Assembly: GCF_033170155.1 (NCBI RefSeq)
Contig: NZ_CP137079.1
Span: 930,001 to 994,000 of the forward strand
Source of the DNA: Raineyella sp. W15-4
GTDB lineage: Bacteria > Actinomycetota > Actinomycetes > Propionibacteriales > Propionibacteriaceae
DNA: 64,000 nt
Direction of reading: 5' to 3'
The position numbers and the translations under genes were made by a program. The notes beneath the pieces were generated by a model. It made no database searches and was not told the origin of the DNA. It was given only the letters and a program-made list of their open reading frames with translations. Numbering within the stretch: position 1 is the stretch's first letter; the number at the start of each line of letters is the position of its first letter. Positions 19,999 through 28,886 of this stretch are shown here, in pieces.

Positions 19999-20061
19999 CG
20001 TCGTCCCGCGCCGCCCGGTGTCCCGGGCGTAGGTCCGCTGTCCCCGGCCGGGGACCGGCGA

Positions 20062-20067
20062 TAGGCT
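20062..20067 (+). promoter_or_regulatory. -10 element TAGGCT before the amidohydrolase
   Basis: TAGGCT ends 6 nt before ATG 20074; the short gap leaves no room for a normal ribosome binding site. Confidence 0.55.
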
Positions 20068-20073
20068 GGGTCA

Positions 20074-21375
20074 ATGACCGCCTCACCCACCACGCCGGAG
20101 GTGGATCCCGGTCCCGCGATCGCGGTGGCCACCGCCGCGATCAGCGAGCGGATGATCTCCTTCCGCCGTGATCTGCACGCCCACCCCGAGCTCGGCCACG
20201 CCGAGCGGCGGACCACCCAACGGGTCGCCGACTCACTGCTGTCGATCGGCTTGGAGCCGAAGGTGCTGCCGGTCGGCACCGGCCTCACCTGCGACATCGT
20301 CGGCGACGACTGGGAGCCCGACAGGGGGCTGGTCGCATTGCGCGGGGACATGGACGCGCTGCCGCTGACCGATGCCAAGGACGTGGCGTACGCCTCGAAG
20401 AACCCCGGCGTCACCCACGCCTGCGGCCATGACGTGCACACCACTGTCGTCCTCGGGGTCGGCCACGTGCTGGTGCAGCTGCGCCGCCGGGGCCTGTTGC
20501 GCACCGGCGTCCGGCTGATCTTCCAGCCCGCCGAGGAGTCCACCCCGAGCGGCGCCCCCGACGTCATCCGGGCCGGTGCCCTGCACGGGGTGCGCGAGGC
20601 GTACGCCCTGCACTGCGACCCGCGGACCACGGTCGGCCAGATCGCCGTCAAGCGCGGCGCCATCACCTCCGCGGCGGTGAAGGTGAACGTCAACCTGCGC
20701 GGCTCCGGCGGACACACCTCCCGGCCGCACCTCACCGCTGACATCGTCGGCGCCCTCGGCGCGGTCGTCACCCAGACCCCCTTCCTGCTGTCGCGCCGGA
20801 TCGACCCGCGCAGCGGGGCCTCGCTGATCTGGGGCCGGATCACCGCCGGCAGCGTCGAGAACGCCATCCCGCGGATCGGTGAGCTGGGCGGGACGCTGCG
20901 AGTGCTGGATGTCCCGGGATGGAAGCAGTCGGTGGCGCTGCTGCCGGAGCTGATCACCGGGATCGTCGCCCCGTTCGGGGTCGAGGTGGACGTCGACATC
21001 GATCCCGGCATCCCGCCAACGGTCAACGACCCCCGCGGCGTCGCCCGGCTGGTCGACGCCGCCGAACGCCAGCTCGGGCCGCAGTCCGTCGCCCGGACCG
21101 CCCAGTCGCTGGGCGGGGAGGACTTCGCCTGGATCCTGCAGGCGGTGCCCGGGGCGATGGCCCGGCTGGGTGTCCGCCCCCGCGGGGTCGCGGAGGCCGA
21201 CTGGCCCGACATCCACCAGGCGCGGTTCGACGTCGACGAGGGCTGCATCCCGGTCGGGGTCAAGGTGCTGAGCCGGCTCGCCGCCACGCCCACCCATTAC
21301 TCACCGCGCCCGGACGGGTCACCGCGCCCGGACGGGGTGGCCGCGACAGCGCGGGCTCCGCAGGACGCCGGATGA
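20074..21375 (+). CDS. M20 family amidohydrolase (hippurate/aminoacyl hydrolase type)
   Basis: 433 residues, cytoplasmic metallohydrolase removing acyl groups from N-acylated amino acids or peptides. The metal-binding motif THACGHDVHTTVV (about 110-122) and the catalytic FQPAEESTPSG (about 150-160) are intact; HCDPRTTVGQIAVKRG and GSGGHTSRP belong to the dimerisation part. The last 30 residues are a repeated SPRPDG stretch outside the fold. The stop overlaps an upstream ATG of the cytidine deaminase frame. Substrate unknown. Confidence 0.88.
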   Translation: MTASPTTPEVDPGPAIAVATAAISERMISFRRDLHAHPELGHAERRTTQRVADSLLSIGLEPKVLPVGTGLTCDIVGDDWEPDRGLVALRGDMDALPLTDAKDVAYASKNPGVTHACGHDVHTTVVLGVGHVLVQLRRRGLLRTGVRLIFQPAEESTPSGAPDVIRAGALHGVREAYALHCDPRTTVGQIAVKRGAITSAAVKVNVNLRGSGGHTSRPHLTADIVGALGAVVTQTPFLLSRRIDPRSGASLIWGRITAGSVENAIPRIGELGGTLRVLDVPGWKQSVALLPELITGIVAPFGVEVDVDIDPGIPPTVNDPRGVARLVDAAERQLGPQSVARTAQSLGGEDFAWILQAVPGAMARLGVRPRGVAEADWPDIHQARFDVDEGCIPVGVKVLSRLAATPTHYSPRPDGSPRPDGVAATARAPQDAG

Positions 21376-21419
21376 CCGGGGTCCCGACGACTGCGGGTCC
21401 CGAGGATCGAGGAGCTCCG

Positions 21420-22106
21420 ATGACCGAGATCGACTGGGCCGCGCTCCGGCGCGCGGCCCGCGCGGCCTGTGGTCGGGCGTACGCCCCCTACTCCGGGTTC
21501 CCGGTCGGCGCCGCGGCGCTGGTCGACGACGGCAGGGTGGTGTCCGGCTGCAACGTCGAGAACGCCTCGTACGGGGTCACCCTGTGCGCCGAATGCGGTC
21601 TGGTGTCCTCCTTGGCGCTGGGCGGCGGTGGCCGCCTGGTGGCCCTCGTCTGCGTGGACGCCACCGGGGGACCACTGATGCCCTGCGGCCGGTGCCGGCA
21701 GCTGCTGGACGAGCACGCCGCCCCCGGGATGCTGGTGCAGACCGGGGACGGGCCGATCACGCTGGGCGCGCTGCTGCCCCGGGCGTTCGGACCGGTCGAT
21801 CTGGAACGGGTCGCGGCCGAACCGGTGGTGGCCGGGCCGCTGCCCGCCCCGGCGTCCTCGCGGCCGACCCCGGTGTCTCCTCGACCGGTCTCCCCGCGGC
21901 CGGCCCCGGCCGAGCCTGCGGACCTCCCCGCGGACACCCCGGTCGGCCCACCGGCGGCACCGGCCGCGGCCCCTCCCGCGGCGACCGCCCCGGGACCGGA
22001 CCAGGCGTACGACCCGGCGCGACGTCCGTACGATCGGCATGACGACCCCCGGTACGGCGGCACCCCCGCCGCACCGGACACTTTCGACCCCGAGGACTTC
22101 CAGTGA
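21420..22106 (+). CDS. cdd: Cytidine deaminase with a long Pro-rich C-terminal extension
   Basis: Deaminates cytidine to uridine for pyrimidine salvage. The catalytic domain occupies residues 1-130: YAPYSGFPVGAAAL, GCNVENASYGVTLCAECGLV with Zn-ligand Cys and catalytic Glu in CAE, and PCGRCRQLL with two more Zn-ligand Cys. Normal cytidine deaminases end there; this protein continues for about 95 residues of Pro/Ala/Arg-rich sequence (SRPTPVSPRPVSPRP) ending DTFDPEDFQ. ATG 21420 has GAGGAG 6 nt upstream; an in-frame ATG at 21372 overlapping the previous stop is an alternative. The stop overlaps the add GTG. Confidence 0.88.
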   Translation: MTEIDWAALRRAARAACGRAYAPYSGFPVGAAALVDDGRVVSGCNVENASYGVTLCAECGLVSSLALGGGGRLVALVCVDATGGPLMPCGRCRQLLDEHAAPGMLVQTGDGPITLGALLPRAFGPVDLERVAAEPVVAGPLPAPASSRPTPVSPRPVSPRPAPAEPADLPADTPVGPPAAPAAAPPAATAPGPDQAYDPARRPYDRHDDPRYGGTPAAPDTFDPEDFQ

Positions 22107-23248
22107 CCTCCACGGATCTCGGCGACCCCGCCGATCCCCGCTCCCTCGCCCCCCACCCCGCCGCCCCCAACCCTGCTGACCCCCGCCCCCTGGACCGGGC
22201 CCGGCTGCGGGACCTGCCCAAGGTCGCGTTGCACGACCACCTGGATGGCGGGCTGCGACCGCGCACGCTGCTCGAGCTGGCCGCCGCGGTCGGCCATCCG
22301 CTGCCCGCGGACTCACCGGCGGCACTGGCCGACTGGTTCTTCGAGGCGGCGAACTCGGGCTCCCTGGAACGCTATCTGGAGACCTTCGAGCACACCGTCG
22401 CGGCGATGCAGACCGAGGAGGCGCTGCACCGGGTGGCGTACGAGTTCGTCCTCGACCAGGTCGACGACGGGGTGGTCTACGCGGAGGCGCGGTGGGCACC
22501 GGAGCAGCACCTGCGTCACGGGCTGACGCTGTCCGCCACCGTCCGGGCGGTCGGCGCCGGCCTCAAGGACGGGATGGCCGCGGCGCGCCGGGACGGGCAT
22601 CCGATCATCGTCCGACAGCTGCTCACGGCGATGCGCCAGGCCGATCGGTGGGAGGAGATCGCCGGTCTGACGATCCGCCGCGACGACGACGTGGTTGCCG
22701 GCTTCGACATCGCCGGGCCCGAGATCGGCTTCCCACCGACGCGGCATCTGGAGGCGTTCCGGAGCCTTGAACGGGCCGGTGTGCCGTACACCATCCATGC
22801 CGGTGAGGCGGCCGGTCCGGTCTCGATCGCCGAGGCGGTCGACGTGTGCCACGCCGATCGGATCGGACACGGGGTGCGGATCGTCGAGGATATCGACCTG
22901 ACCGGGGAAACTCCGGTGCTCGGTGAGATCGCCACCGAGATCCGCGAGCTGCGGATTCCGTTGGAGGTCTGCCCGACGTCGAACCTGCAGACCGGGGTGG
23001 CAGCGACCCTGGCCGAGCACCCGGTGGACATTCTCCATCGGCTCGGCTTCTCGGTGACGATTTCGTGTGACAACCGGCTGGTCAGCCGCACGACGCTGAG
23101 CCGGGAGTACGCCCGGTTGGTGGAGACCTTCGGATGGACGCTGGCCGACATCCGACGGACCGTCGACATCGCCGTCGGAGCCGCGTTCGTCGACGAGGTG
23201 ACCCGAACGCGGCTGGCCGAGGTGGTCGCCGCCCAGTGGCCGCGATAG
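22103..23248 (+). CDS. add: Adenosine deaminase
   Basis: Converts adenosine to inosine in purine salvage. 381 residues. After a Pro-rich lead of about 35 residues come the metal ligands in LHDHLDGGLRP, the substrate segment HAGEAAGP (about 232-239), the catalytic His in RIGHG and the metal-binding Asp in SCDNRLVS. The GTG overlaps the cdd stop (GTGA), so both nucleoside deaminases are co-translated. PNP and the phosphomutase (39.5-42.1 kb) continue the pathway. Confidence 0.94.
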   Translation: MTSTDLGDPADPRSLAPHPAAPNPADPRPLDRARLRDLPKVALHDHLDGGLRPRTLLELAAAVGHPLPADSPAALADWFFEAANSGSLERYLETFEHTVAAMQTEEALHRVAYEFVLDQVDDGVVYAEARWAPEQHLRHGLTLSATVRAVGAGLKDGMAAARRDGHPIIVRQLLTAMRQADRWEEIAGLTIRRDDDVVAGFDIAGPEIGFPPTRHLEAFRSLERAGVPYTIHAGEAAGPVSIAEAVDVCHADRIGHGVRIVEDIDLTGETPVLGEIATEIRELRIPLEVCPTSNLQTGVAATLAEHPVDILHRLGFSVTISCDNRLVSRTTLSREYARLVETFGWTLADIRRTVDIAVGAAFVDEVTRTRLAEVVAAQWPR

Positions 23249-23330
23249 GGGATCGGCTGCGCGGGGCTCGCAGCGGCATGCGCCCCAAGACCGCCGACCC
23301 GGGCGCCCGCGACGCAGCCGACAACCTGAT

Positions 23331-23363
23331 CGTCACTGTTCGTTCACTCGTAGTTCATCTGTA
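23331..23363 (+). promoter_or_regulatory. PHO-box-like array of three 11-nt direct repeats
   Basis: Three adjacent 11-nt units: CGTCACTGTTC, GTTCACTCGTA, GTTCATCTGTA. The last two match the GTTCAYY core of actinobacterial PhoP direct-repeat units (GTTCACC plus 4 nt); the first is weaker. The array ends 39 nt before the ATG of the substrate-binding/VWA gene, a normal place for an activator site. PhoP control is inferred from the repeat pattern alone. Confidence 0.55.
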
Positions 23364-23402
23364 GTGCTGGGTGAGGGCCCTCCGATCCGTCAGCATGGGG
23401 AC

Positions 23403-25025
23403 ATGCCTCCACGTCGACGGACCCTCGGTGCGCTCGGCGCCACCTTCGCCCTCGCTCTCGTCCTCGGACTCGCGGCCTGCGGCGGCGGGGGAGCGGCGGC
23501 GCCGTCGGATCGTACGCTGCGGATCGTCGCCGGGTCGGAACAGCGGGCCGTCCTCGACGAGATCGTGGTGCCGTGGTGCAAGGCGCAGCGCTACACCTGC
23601 GAGTACACCCTGATGGGTTCGGTCGACCAGGCCCGGTTACTGCAGTCGGGCTCGACCAAGTACGACGCCTACTGGTTCGCCTCCTCGGTGTTCGCCCAGA
23701 TCGGCGATTCCCAGGGCACGCTGCGTGACACCCAGTCGATGTTCGTCACCCCGGTGGTCTTCGCCGGCCGCACCTCGGCGATGCAGCGACTCGGGCTGGT
23801 CGGCAGGTCGGACGTCACCGTCGGCGACGTCCTCACCGCCATCCAGGGCGGCTCGGTGAAGGTCTGGTCGACCAACCCGACCCAGTCCAACTCGGGGGCG
23901 ACCACCCTGCTGGCCTTCATGAACCACTTCGCCGGCAACGGACCGGGGCAGCCGCTGACCGCGGCCCAGCTCGACTCCCCGGCCGTCGACCAGGGCATCA
24001 CCACCTTCGTCCAAGCGATGGACCGGACGCCCCCGTCGACCGGCACGATGATGGAGGAGTGTGTCGCCGCCCCCGACCAGTGCGACACCGTGTTCACCTA
24101 CGAGGCGCTGGTGATCGAGCAGAACAAGCAGCTCGTCGCGCAGGGCAAGGAGCCGTTCTACGCGGTCTATCCGCAGGGGGCGCTGGCGATCAGCGACGCC
24201 CCGCTGGGCTTCCTGCCGACCGGGACGGCCGACCAGGCCAAGGAGAAGATCCTGCTCGCGCTGCAGGACTACCTGCTGAAGGACGACGCGGCGCGCAGCG
24301 CCCTGCTCGGGCTCGGGCGCCGTCCCGCCGATGCCATTGGGCTCACCCTCGACCACCCCGACACGACGGTGTTCAACCCGGCCTGGGGGATCAAGACCGA
24401 CATCCGGGAGCAGGGCATCAGCTATCCTTCCGCCGCGGTGATCGAGCAGGCGCTGGAGCGCTACCACACCCGCTACCGCCGTCCGGTGACCAGTTACTAC
24501 TGTCTCGACGGCTCCGGCTCGATGTCCGGGGACGGCTGGGACGGTGTGAAGGCGGCGGCGCACCAGGTCTTCGATCCGGACCAGGCCCGGCTCAACCTGC
24601 TGCAGACCGGCCCGCAGGACCGGACCACCGTGCAGGTCTTCAACGACCGCCGAGCGGCCGGGCCGTTCACCGTGGACGGCAACGACCCGGCTCAGCTGCG
24701 CCAGCTGGAAGCCGATGTGACGGCCTACAAGCCGGGCGGTGGCACCAACATGTACCGCTGCCTCGACGATGCGGTCGCCGAGCTGGCCAAGGACACCATC
24801 GCGGGCCGCAAGAAGCTCATCGTGGTGATGTCCGACGGTCGGTCCACCGGCGACGCGACGGCCGGCCAGGACCGGGTCCGCGCCGCCGGGGTGCCGGTGG
24901 TGTCGATCGCCTTCGGTGACGCCGACCCGGACCAGCTCACCGGCGTCGCGCAGGCCAGCGGCGGGGCGTACGTGAAGTCGGACGACCTGGTGGCGGCGCT
25001 GCGCGAGGCGGCGGGGTACAAGTGA
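23403..25025 (+). CDS. Substrate-binding and VWA domain lipoprotein
   Basis: 540 residues. A lipoprotein signal (TFALALVLGLAAC, lipobox LAAC) anchors it outside the membrane. Residues about 30-330 are a periplasmic-binding-protein domain with the motif NPTQSNSGATTLLA. Residues about 360-530 are a von Willebrand A domain with a complete MIDAS: LDGSGSMSG (DxSxS), the Thr in GGTNMYR and the Asp in VMSDGRST. The fusion joins ligand capture to a metal-dependent protein-binding module. First gene of a four-gene cassette; its stop overlaps the next GTG. No ABC permease or ATPase is present. Ligand unknown; the PHO-like array suggests an oxyanion. Confidence 0.85.
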   Translation: MPPRRRTLGALGATFALALVLGLAACGGGGAAAPSDRTLRIVAGSEQRAVLDEIVVPWCKAQRYTCEYTLMGSVDQARLLQSGSTKYDAYWFASSVFAQIGDSQGTLRDTQSMFVTPVVFAGRTSAMQRLGLVGRSDVTVGDVLTAIQGGSVKVWSTNPTQSNSGATTLLAFMNHFAGNGPGQPLTAAQLDSPAVDQGITTFVQAMDRTPPSTGTMMEECVAAPDQCDTVFTYEALVIEQNKQLVAQGKEPFYAVYPQGALAISDAPLGFLPTGTADQAKEKILLALQDYLLKDDAARSALLGLGRRPADAIGLTLDHPDTTVFNPAWGIKTDIREQGISYPSAAVIEQALERYHTRYRRPVTSYYCLDGSGSMSGDGWDGVKAAAHQVFDPDQARLNLLQTGPQDRTTVQVFNDRRAAGPFTVDGNDPAQLRQLEADVTAYKPGGGTNMYRCLDDAVAELAKDTIAGRKKLIVVMSDGRSTGDATAGQDRVRAAGVPVVSIAFGDADPDQLTGVAQASGGAYVKSDDLVAALREAAGYK

Positions 25026-25636
25026 TCCGGCGACTCGCCGCACCACTGGCGATCCTGGTCGCGATCGCCGTGTTCGTGGTGCTCTTCCTGCTGCTCTCCG
25101 GCGCCGGGCCGGCGCTGCGGTTGGGCGCGCCGGTGCTGCTGGCAGCGGTGGCGGCGACCGGGACCTACCTGATGCTGGCCCGCTCCGAGCACCAGCTGCA
25201 GGCCGACGACTACAGCAGTGACGCCCGGGCCAGGGTGCGCGAGGTCGAGGCCACCCTGCAGAAGACCGGCACCGCGGCCCGCCGGATCCGCGACCCGCAG
25301 GTCCGGGCGGCCGTCGCCCGCGCCGGCGAGGTGGTGCCCGAGCTGCTCGACCGGATCGCCGAGACCCAGCCGAGCAGCCTCTACTCCTCGGCCGCCCGCT
25401 TCGGTGGCCATGTCACCAGCCTGCTCGGGCTGGTCGAGAAGTACGCCGACATCGAGCAGCACCCCGAGTACTACACCGAGGCACCGCGGCTGCTGGCCGA
25501 CGGCCGGGCGGCGGTCGAGCGCTTCGACCAGTTCGCCCTCGACAGCATCCGTCTCGTCACCCAGGGGGACATGGCCGAGTACCAGGCCAACCTGGACACC
25601 GTGGCACCCCCCGAGCTACCCACCCTGGAAGGTTGA
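25022..25636 (+). CDS. XpaC-like membrane protein
   Basis: 204 residues. Two adjacent N-terminal membrane helices (PLAILVAIAVFVVLFLLL and VLLAAVAATGTYLML) precede a cytoplasmic alpha-helical domain (about 60-204) with EVEATLQKTGTAARRIRD and EKYADIEQHPEYY. The pattern and the TelA neighbour fit the XpaC family (5-bromo-4-chloroindolyl phosphate hydrolysis protein), whose true biochemistry is unknown. In Bacillus subtilis xpaC sits beside the TelA homologue yaaN, the same pairing as here. The GTG overlaps the preceding stop. Confidence 0.65.
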   Translation: MIRRLAAPLAILVAIAVFVVLFLLLSGAGPALRLGAPVLLAAVAATGTYLMLARSEHQLQADDYSSDARARVREVEATLQKTGTAARRIRDPQVRAAVARAGEVVPELLDRIAETQPSSLYSSAARFGGHVTSLLGLVEKYADIEQHPEYYTEAPRLLADGRAAVERFDQFALDSIRLVTQGDMAEYQANLDTVAPPELPTLEG

Positions 25637-25637
25637 G

Positions 25638-26762
25638 ATGCGCCATCGCGGAAGGTTCTTCGTCGGCCTGGCACTGGTGCTGGCGGTGCTCGTCGCCGGC
25701 GGCTACCTGATCATCCGGCAGCAGACCTGGGTCCCGCAGGTGACGGTCAGCTGCGTCGGCGGCTCGGAGAAGTCCGAGTTCATGCACGACCCGGACGTCG
25801 TCCGGATCCTCAAGGACCGCTACGGGCTGACCGTCAACTGGCAGTCGATGGGCTCCTACGACCAGGTGCTGATGTCCACCGACGAGATCAAGCAGCGCGG
25901 CTGGGACTGCCTGTGGCCGTCCAGCGCCTCGGCTCAGCACGTGTTCGAGGCCAAACATGCCGGTGCGTTCGGCCAGTACCGCGCCGAGACGGTGCTGCAG
26001 TCGCCGGAGGTGGTGTACGCCGGCCCGCAGGGGACCGATGCCCTGGTCCGCGCCGGACTGGTCGAGCAGCGCAACGGCACCCACTACATCGTCAACACCC
26101 GCGGGCTGCTGCTGGACAACGCGCTGAAGGGGAAGACCTGGCAGGACCTCAAGGCCGGCAACCTGCAGGGCCCGGTCAACATCTCCTCCACCGACCCGGT
26201 GAAGTCCAACTCCGGCTTCACCCTCGCCCAGCTCGAACTGACCATGGTGGCCACCCCGGACGCCTCCCGGCCGCCCACCCCGGACGAGGCCCGCCAGGCA
26301 CTGCCGACGATGCGGCGGATCTACGACTCCCAGGGCCTCCAGGCCACCTCCTCCGACAACGGCTTCCGGCAGTGGCTCACCCAGGGCGGGGAGTACCAGT
26401 CCCCGCTGTACGCCGGCTACGAGAACCAGATCATCCAGCAGGTGACCTCCGGGCCGCGCGCCGACGCGGTGCTCAAGGAGGTCCGCATCCTCTACCCCGA
26501 GCCGACGATCTACTCCGACCACCCGGTGCTTGCCCTGAATGCCGATGCGGCGCGACTGATCGAGGCCCTCAAGGACGAGGAGCTGCAGACCCTGGCCTGG
26601 AAGCGCTACGGCTTCCGGTCCGCGATCAACGCCGGGTTGAACGACGTCGCCGACTTCTCCCAGATCCCGCTGGCGCCGCAGTTCCGCACCATCCCCGCCC
26701 CGAACTCCGAGGTGACCCTGGCGCTGCTGAGTTGCCTGCAGGACCGTACGACCTGCGGCTGA
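25638..26762 (+). CDS. Membrane-anchored extracellular substrate-binding protein
   Basis: 374 residues. An uncleaved-looking N-terminal helix (FFVGLALVLAVLVAGGYLII) lacks a lipobox Cys. The rest is a binding-protein domain related to that of the first gene: MGSYDQVLMSTDE here parallels MGSVDQARLLQSG there, and DPVKSNSGFTLAQL parallels NPTQSNSGATTLLA. There is no VWA domain. It starts 1 nt after the XpaC-like stop. It appears to be a duplicated sensor or ligand-capturing arm of the same system. Ligand unknown. Confidence 0.8.
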   Translation: MRHRGRFFVGLALVLAVLVAGGYLIIRQQTWVPQVTVSCVGGSEKSEFMHDPDVVRILKDRYGLTVNWQSMGSYDQVLMSTDEIKQRGWDCLWPSSASAQHVFEAKHAGAFGQYRAETVLQSPEVVYAGPQGTDALVRAGLVEQRNGTHYIVNTRGLLLDNALKGKTWQDLKAGNLQGPVNISSTDPVKSNSGFTLAQLELTMVATPDASRPPTPDEARQALPTMRRIYDSQGLQATSSDNGFRQWLTQGGEYQSPLYAGYENQIIQQVTSGPRADAVLKEVRILYPEPTIYSDHPVLALNADAARLIEALKDEELQTLAWKRYGFRSAINAGLNDVADFSQIPLAPQFRTIPAPNSEVTLALLSCLQDRTTCG

Positions 26763-26860
26763 TCCGCCCCGACCCCGCCTCCCGACCCCGCCTCCCGACC
26801 TTCCGCCCACCGGGCCGCCACCACCGGGCCCGCCCCGACCGATCCCGACAGGAGCAGTCC

Positions 26861-28243
26861 ATGTCCGAGATGTCCATCGATTTCGGTGCCCTCACCGGTG
26901 GCGCCCCGCCGGCCGCCGGTGCCGCCGACTCCGCCCTCGCCGGCGTCGCCGACCAGCTGCTGCACGAGCAGAAGTCCGGCACCGGGGAGCTCCGGATCGG
27001 CGGTGAGTCCGCCGCCGACGTGGCCCTGCCCGGTCAGGCCCCCGGCCAGTTCAGCTGTCTGGCGATGCTGTCGGCGACCCAACAGGAGCAGGCCCGGTCG
27101 GCCGGTAAGCAGCTGTTCCCGAAGATGCTCAACAACACCGACCTGATGGCCGAGTTCGGCAACCAGGCCATCGACGCGGTGAACATGCAGGTCAACCGGA
27201 TCTTCCGCGAGCTCGGCCCGGTCGAGATCCCGGAGCTGACCGCGATGATGAAGCAGATCAACGACACGATGCGGTCCTTCCGGAAGCGCTACGACCCGAA
27301 CGCCCCCGACGTCCGGGAGGCGTTCGACCGGTTCATGGACTCGGTCCGCGGGGTCTTCCGCCGCGGTCGCGACTTCGTCGAGATGCTCTTCGAGGAGTCC
27401 CGTACGGTCGAGCAGCAACTGGACCGGATCGCCGGCCAGCTCGTCGACAAGCAGCGGGAACTCAAGCGCAACGTGGTGCTCTGCGACGAGCTCTACCGGG
27501 CCAACGAGCAGTCGATCAGCCAGCTCGTCGGCGCGATCGCAGTGATGGAGACCATCCGGGACGAGGCCGCCCAGGCCCTGCAGGGCATCGTCATCGACCC
27601 CGCCGATCCGGACAAGCGGGACAAGGAGGAGCTGCGCAACCGGATCGCCGAGTTCATCCAGGCGATGGAGGTGCGGGTCAACGAGTTCCAGCAGCGCCTC
27701 TTCGTCGCCTGGTCGACCTCCCCGCAGGTGCGCAACACCCGCACCCTGCACTACGGACTGGGACAGCGACTCGCCCTGTTGGTCAACCTGACCATCCCGA
27801 CGATGAAGCTCACCATCGCCCAGTGGGCGCTGCTGCTGCAGGCCCAGCAGGCCGCCGAGATGCAGCAGGCCGTCGCCGACGGAGCGAACGACGTCCTGCA
27901 GGCGTACGCCCAGGCGTCCGGCCGTACGGTCGGCGAGGTGGCCCGGACCATCCAGACCCCGACGCTGCGCCCGGAGACGATCCTGGAGGTCGCCACCTCG
28001 CTGGACCAGCAGGCCGAGTCGATGATCGACGCGGTGAAGTACGGCCACCAGGCCCGTCAGGACGTGGTCAACGCGCTGATCGCCGCGCAGCACTCGATCA
28101 GCCAGTCCTCCGACAAGCTGGCCGGGACGGTCGCCGAGCTGGTGACGAAGGCCGAGGAGCCGCTCGCCCTGCCGGCGATCCCACAGCTGCCCGACGCGGT
28201 GCTGGAGCAGTCGTCACGGCTGGCGCAGCCCGCGCAGCGCTGA
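26861..28243 (+). CDS. telA: TelA family toxic-anion-resistance protein
   Basis: 460 residues, soluble, mostly helical and coiled-coil. It carries TelA-family landmarks: FPKMLNNTDLMAEFGNQ, ELTAMMKQINDTMRSFRKRYDP, ESRTVEQQLDRIAGQLVDKQ, LYRANEQSI, and the C-terminal helices around LVNLTIPTMKLTIAQWALL. TelA proteins (PF05816) were named for tellurite resistance; their mechanism is unknown and they associate with membrane stress systems. GGAGCAGTCC precedes ATG 26861, 98 nt after the previous gene. The stop faces the convergent gene at 1 nt distance. Confidence 0.88.
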   Translation: MSEMSIDFGALTGGAPPAAGAADSALAGVADQLLHEQKSGTGELRIGGESAADVALPGQAPGQFSCLAMLSATQQEQARSAGKQLFPKMLNNTDLMAEFGNQAIDAVNMQVNRIFRELGPVEIPELTAMMKQINDTMRSFRKRYDPNAPDVREAFDRFMDSVRGVFRRGRDFVEMLFEESRTVEQQLDRIAGQLVDKQRELKRNVVLCDELYRANEQSISQLVGAIAVMETIRDEAAQALQGIVIDPADPDKRDKEELRNRIAEFIQAMEVRVNEFQQRLFVAWSTSPQVRNTRTLHYGLGQRLALLVNLTIPTMKLTIAQWALLLQAQQAAEMQQAVADGANDVLQAYAQASGRTVGEVARTIQTPTLRPETILEVATSLDQQAESMIDAVKYGHQARQDVVNALIAAQHSISQSSDKLAGTVAELVTKAEEPLALPAIPQLPDAVLEQSSRLAQPAQR

Positions 28244-28244
28244 G

Positions 28245-28760
28245 CTATCCGGCGCGGCGCGGCGGCCGGGACCCGTCGCCGAGGGCGGTCGCTCCGCCGG
28301 AGAGTTCGGTGATCGCGGCCGCCAGGGCCGAACGGGTCGCGTCGGTGACGATCACCGGCCACCGCCAGGGCGGCAGCCCCTCGGCGGCGACCTCGAGGTA
28401 GCTCCCGGAGCGATGCAGCCAGCTGAGGCTGAAGTCACCCCACTCCCGGGTGACCGGGTCGGCGCCCTCACCGGGATCGAGCCGCAGACCGTCGTGGTCG
28501 AGGGTGAGCAGCTCCGGTGAGCCACTGTCGCTGATCGGGTAGTGCTGCTTGTGCCGGAACGACCAGCCGGCGCCGATCCCCAGCAGCACCAGCAGGATGC
28601 CCGGCACCAGACTGGTCTGGCGCTCGCCGACGAGCGCCGCCACGATGAGCCACACCCCGCCACCGATGCCGATCAGGACCGAACCGATCAGCCCGATCCG
28701 GCCGTTGCGCCGCATGTCGGCCCACCGCCTGCGGTCGATGCGCACGACGAAGCTCTCCAT
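28245..28760 (-). CDS. Two-helix membrane protein of unknown function
   Basis: 171 residues. Two membrane segments (IGLIGSVLIGIGGGVWLIVAAL and LVPGILLVLLGIGAGW, about 23-66) precede a beta-rich cytoplasmic domain (LLTLDHDGLRLDPG, REWGDFSLSWLHRSG) suggestive of YcxB-like or PH-like membrane proteins; that likeness is in pattern only. It ends 1 nt from the telA stop on the opposite strand, leaving no room for a terminator between them. Confidence 0.65.
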   Translation of the reverse strand: MESFVVRIDRRRWADMRRNGRIGLIGSVLIGIGGGVWLIVAALVGERQTSLVPGILLVLLGIGAGWSFRHKQHYPISDSGSPELLTLDHDGLRLDPGEGADPVTREWGDFSLSWLHRSGSYLEVAAEGLPPWRWPVIVTDATRSALAAAITELSGGATALGDGSRPPRRAG

Positions 28761-28886
28761 GGGGCGAGTATGTCAGCCCGCGGTGCAGCCGGGTCGGTTC
28801 GCGGGAGGATTGCCCGACCGGTGCGGGGCCGGCCCGGCGCGGGTGTGGGACCGTATCGCCGGCGTCGGGCCCGGCGCGGCGGGCGA

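Noticed and set aside
26766-26810. Tandem CCCGACCCCGCCT before telA
   Set aside because: Two short C-rich copies in low-complexity intergenic DNA, without further structure.
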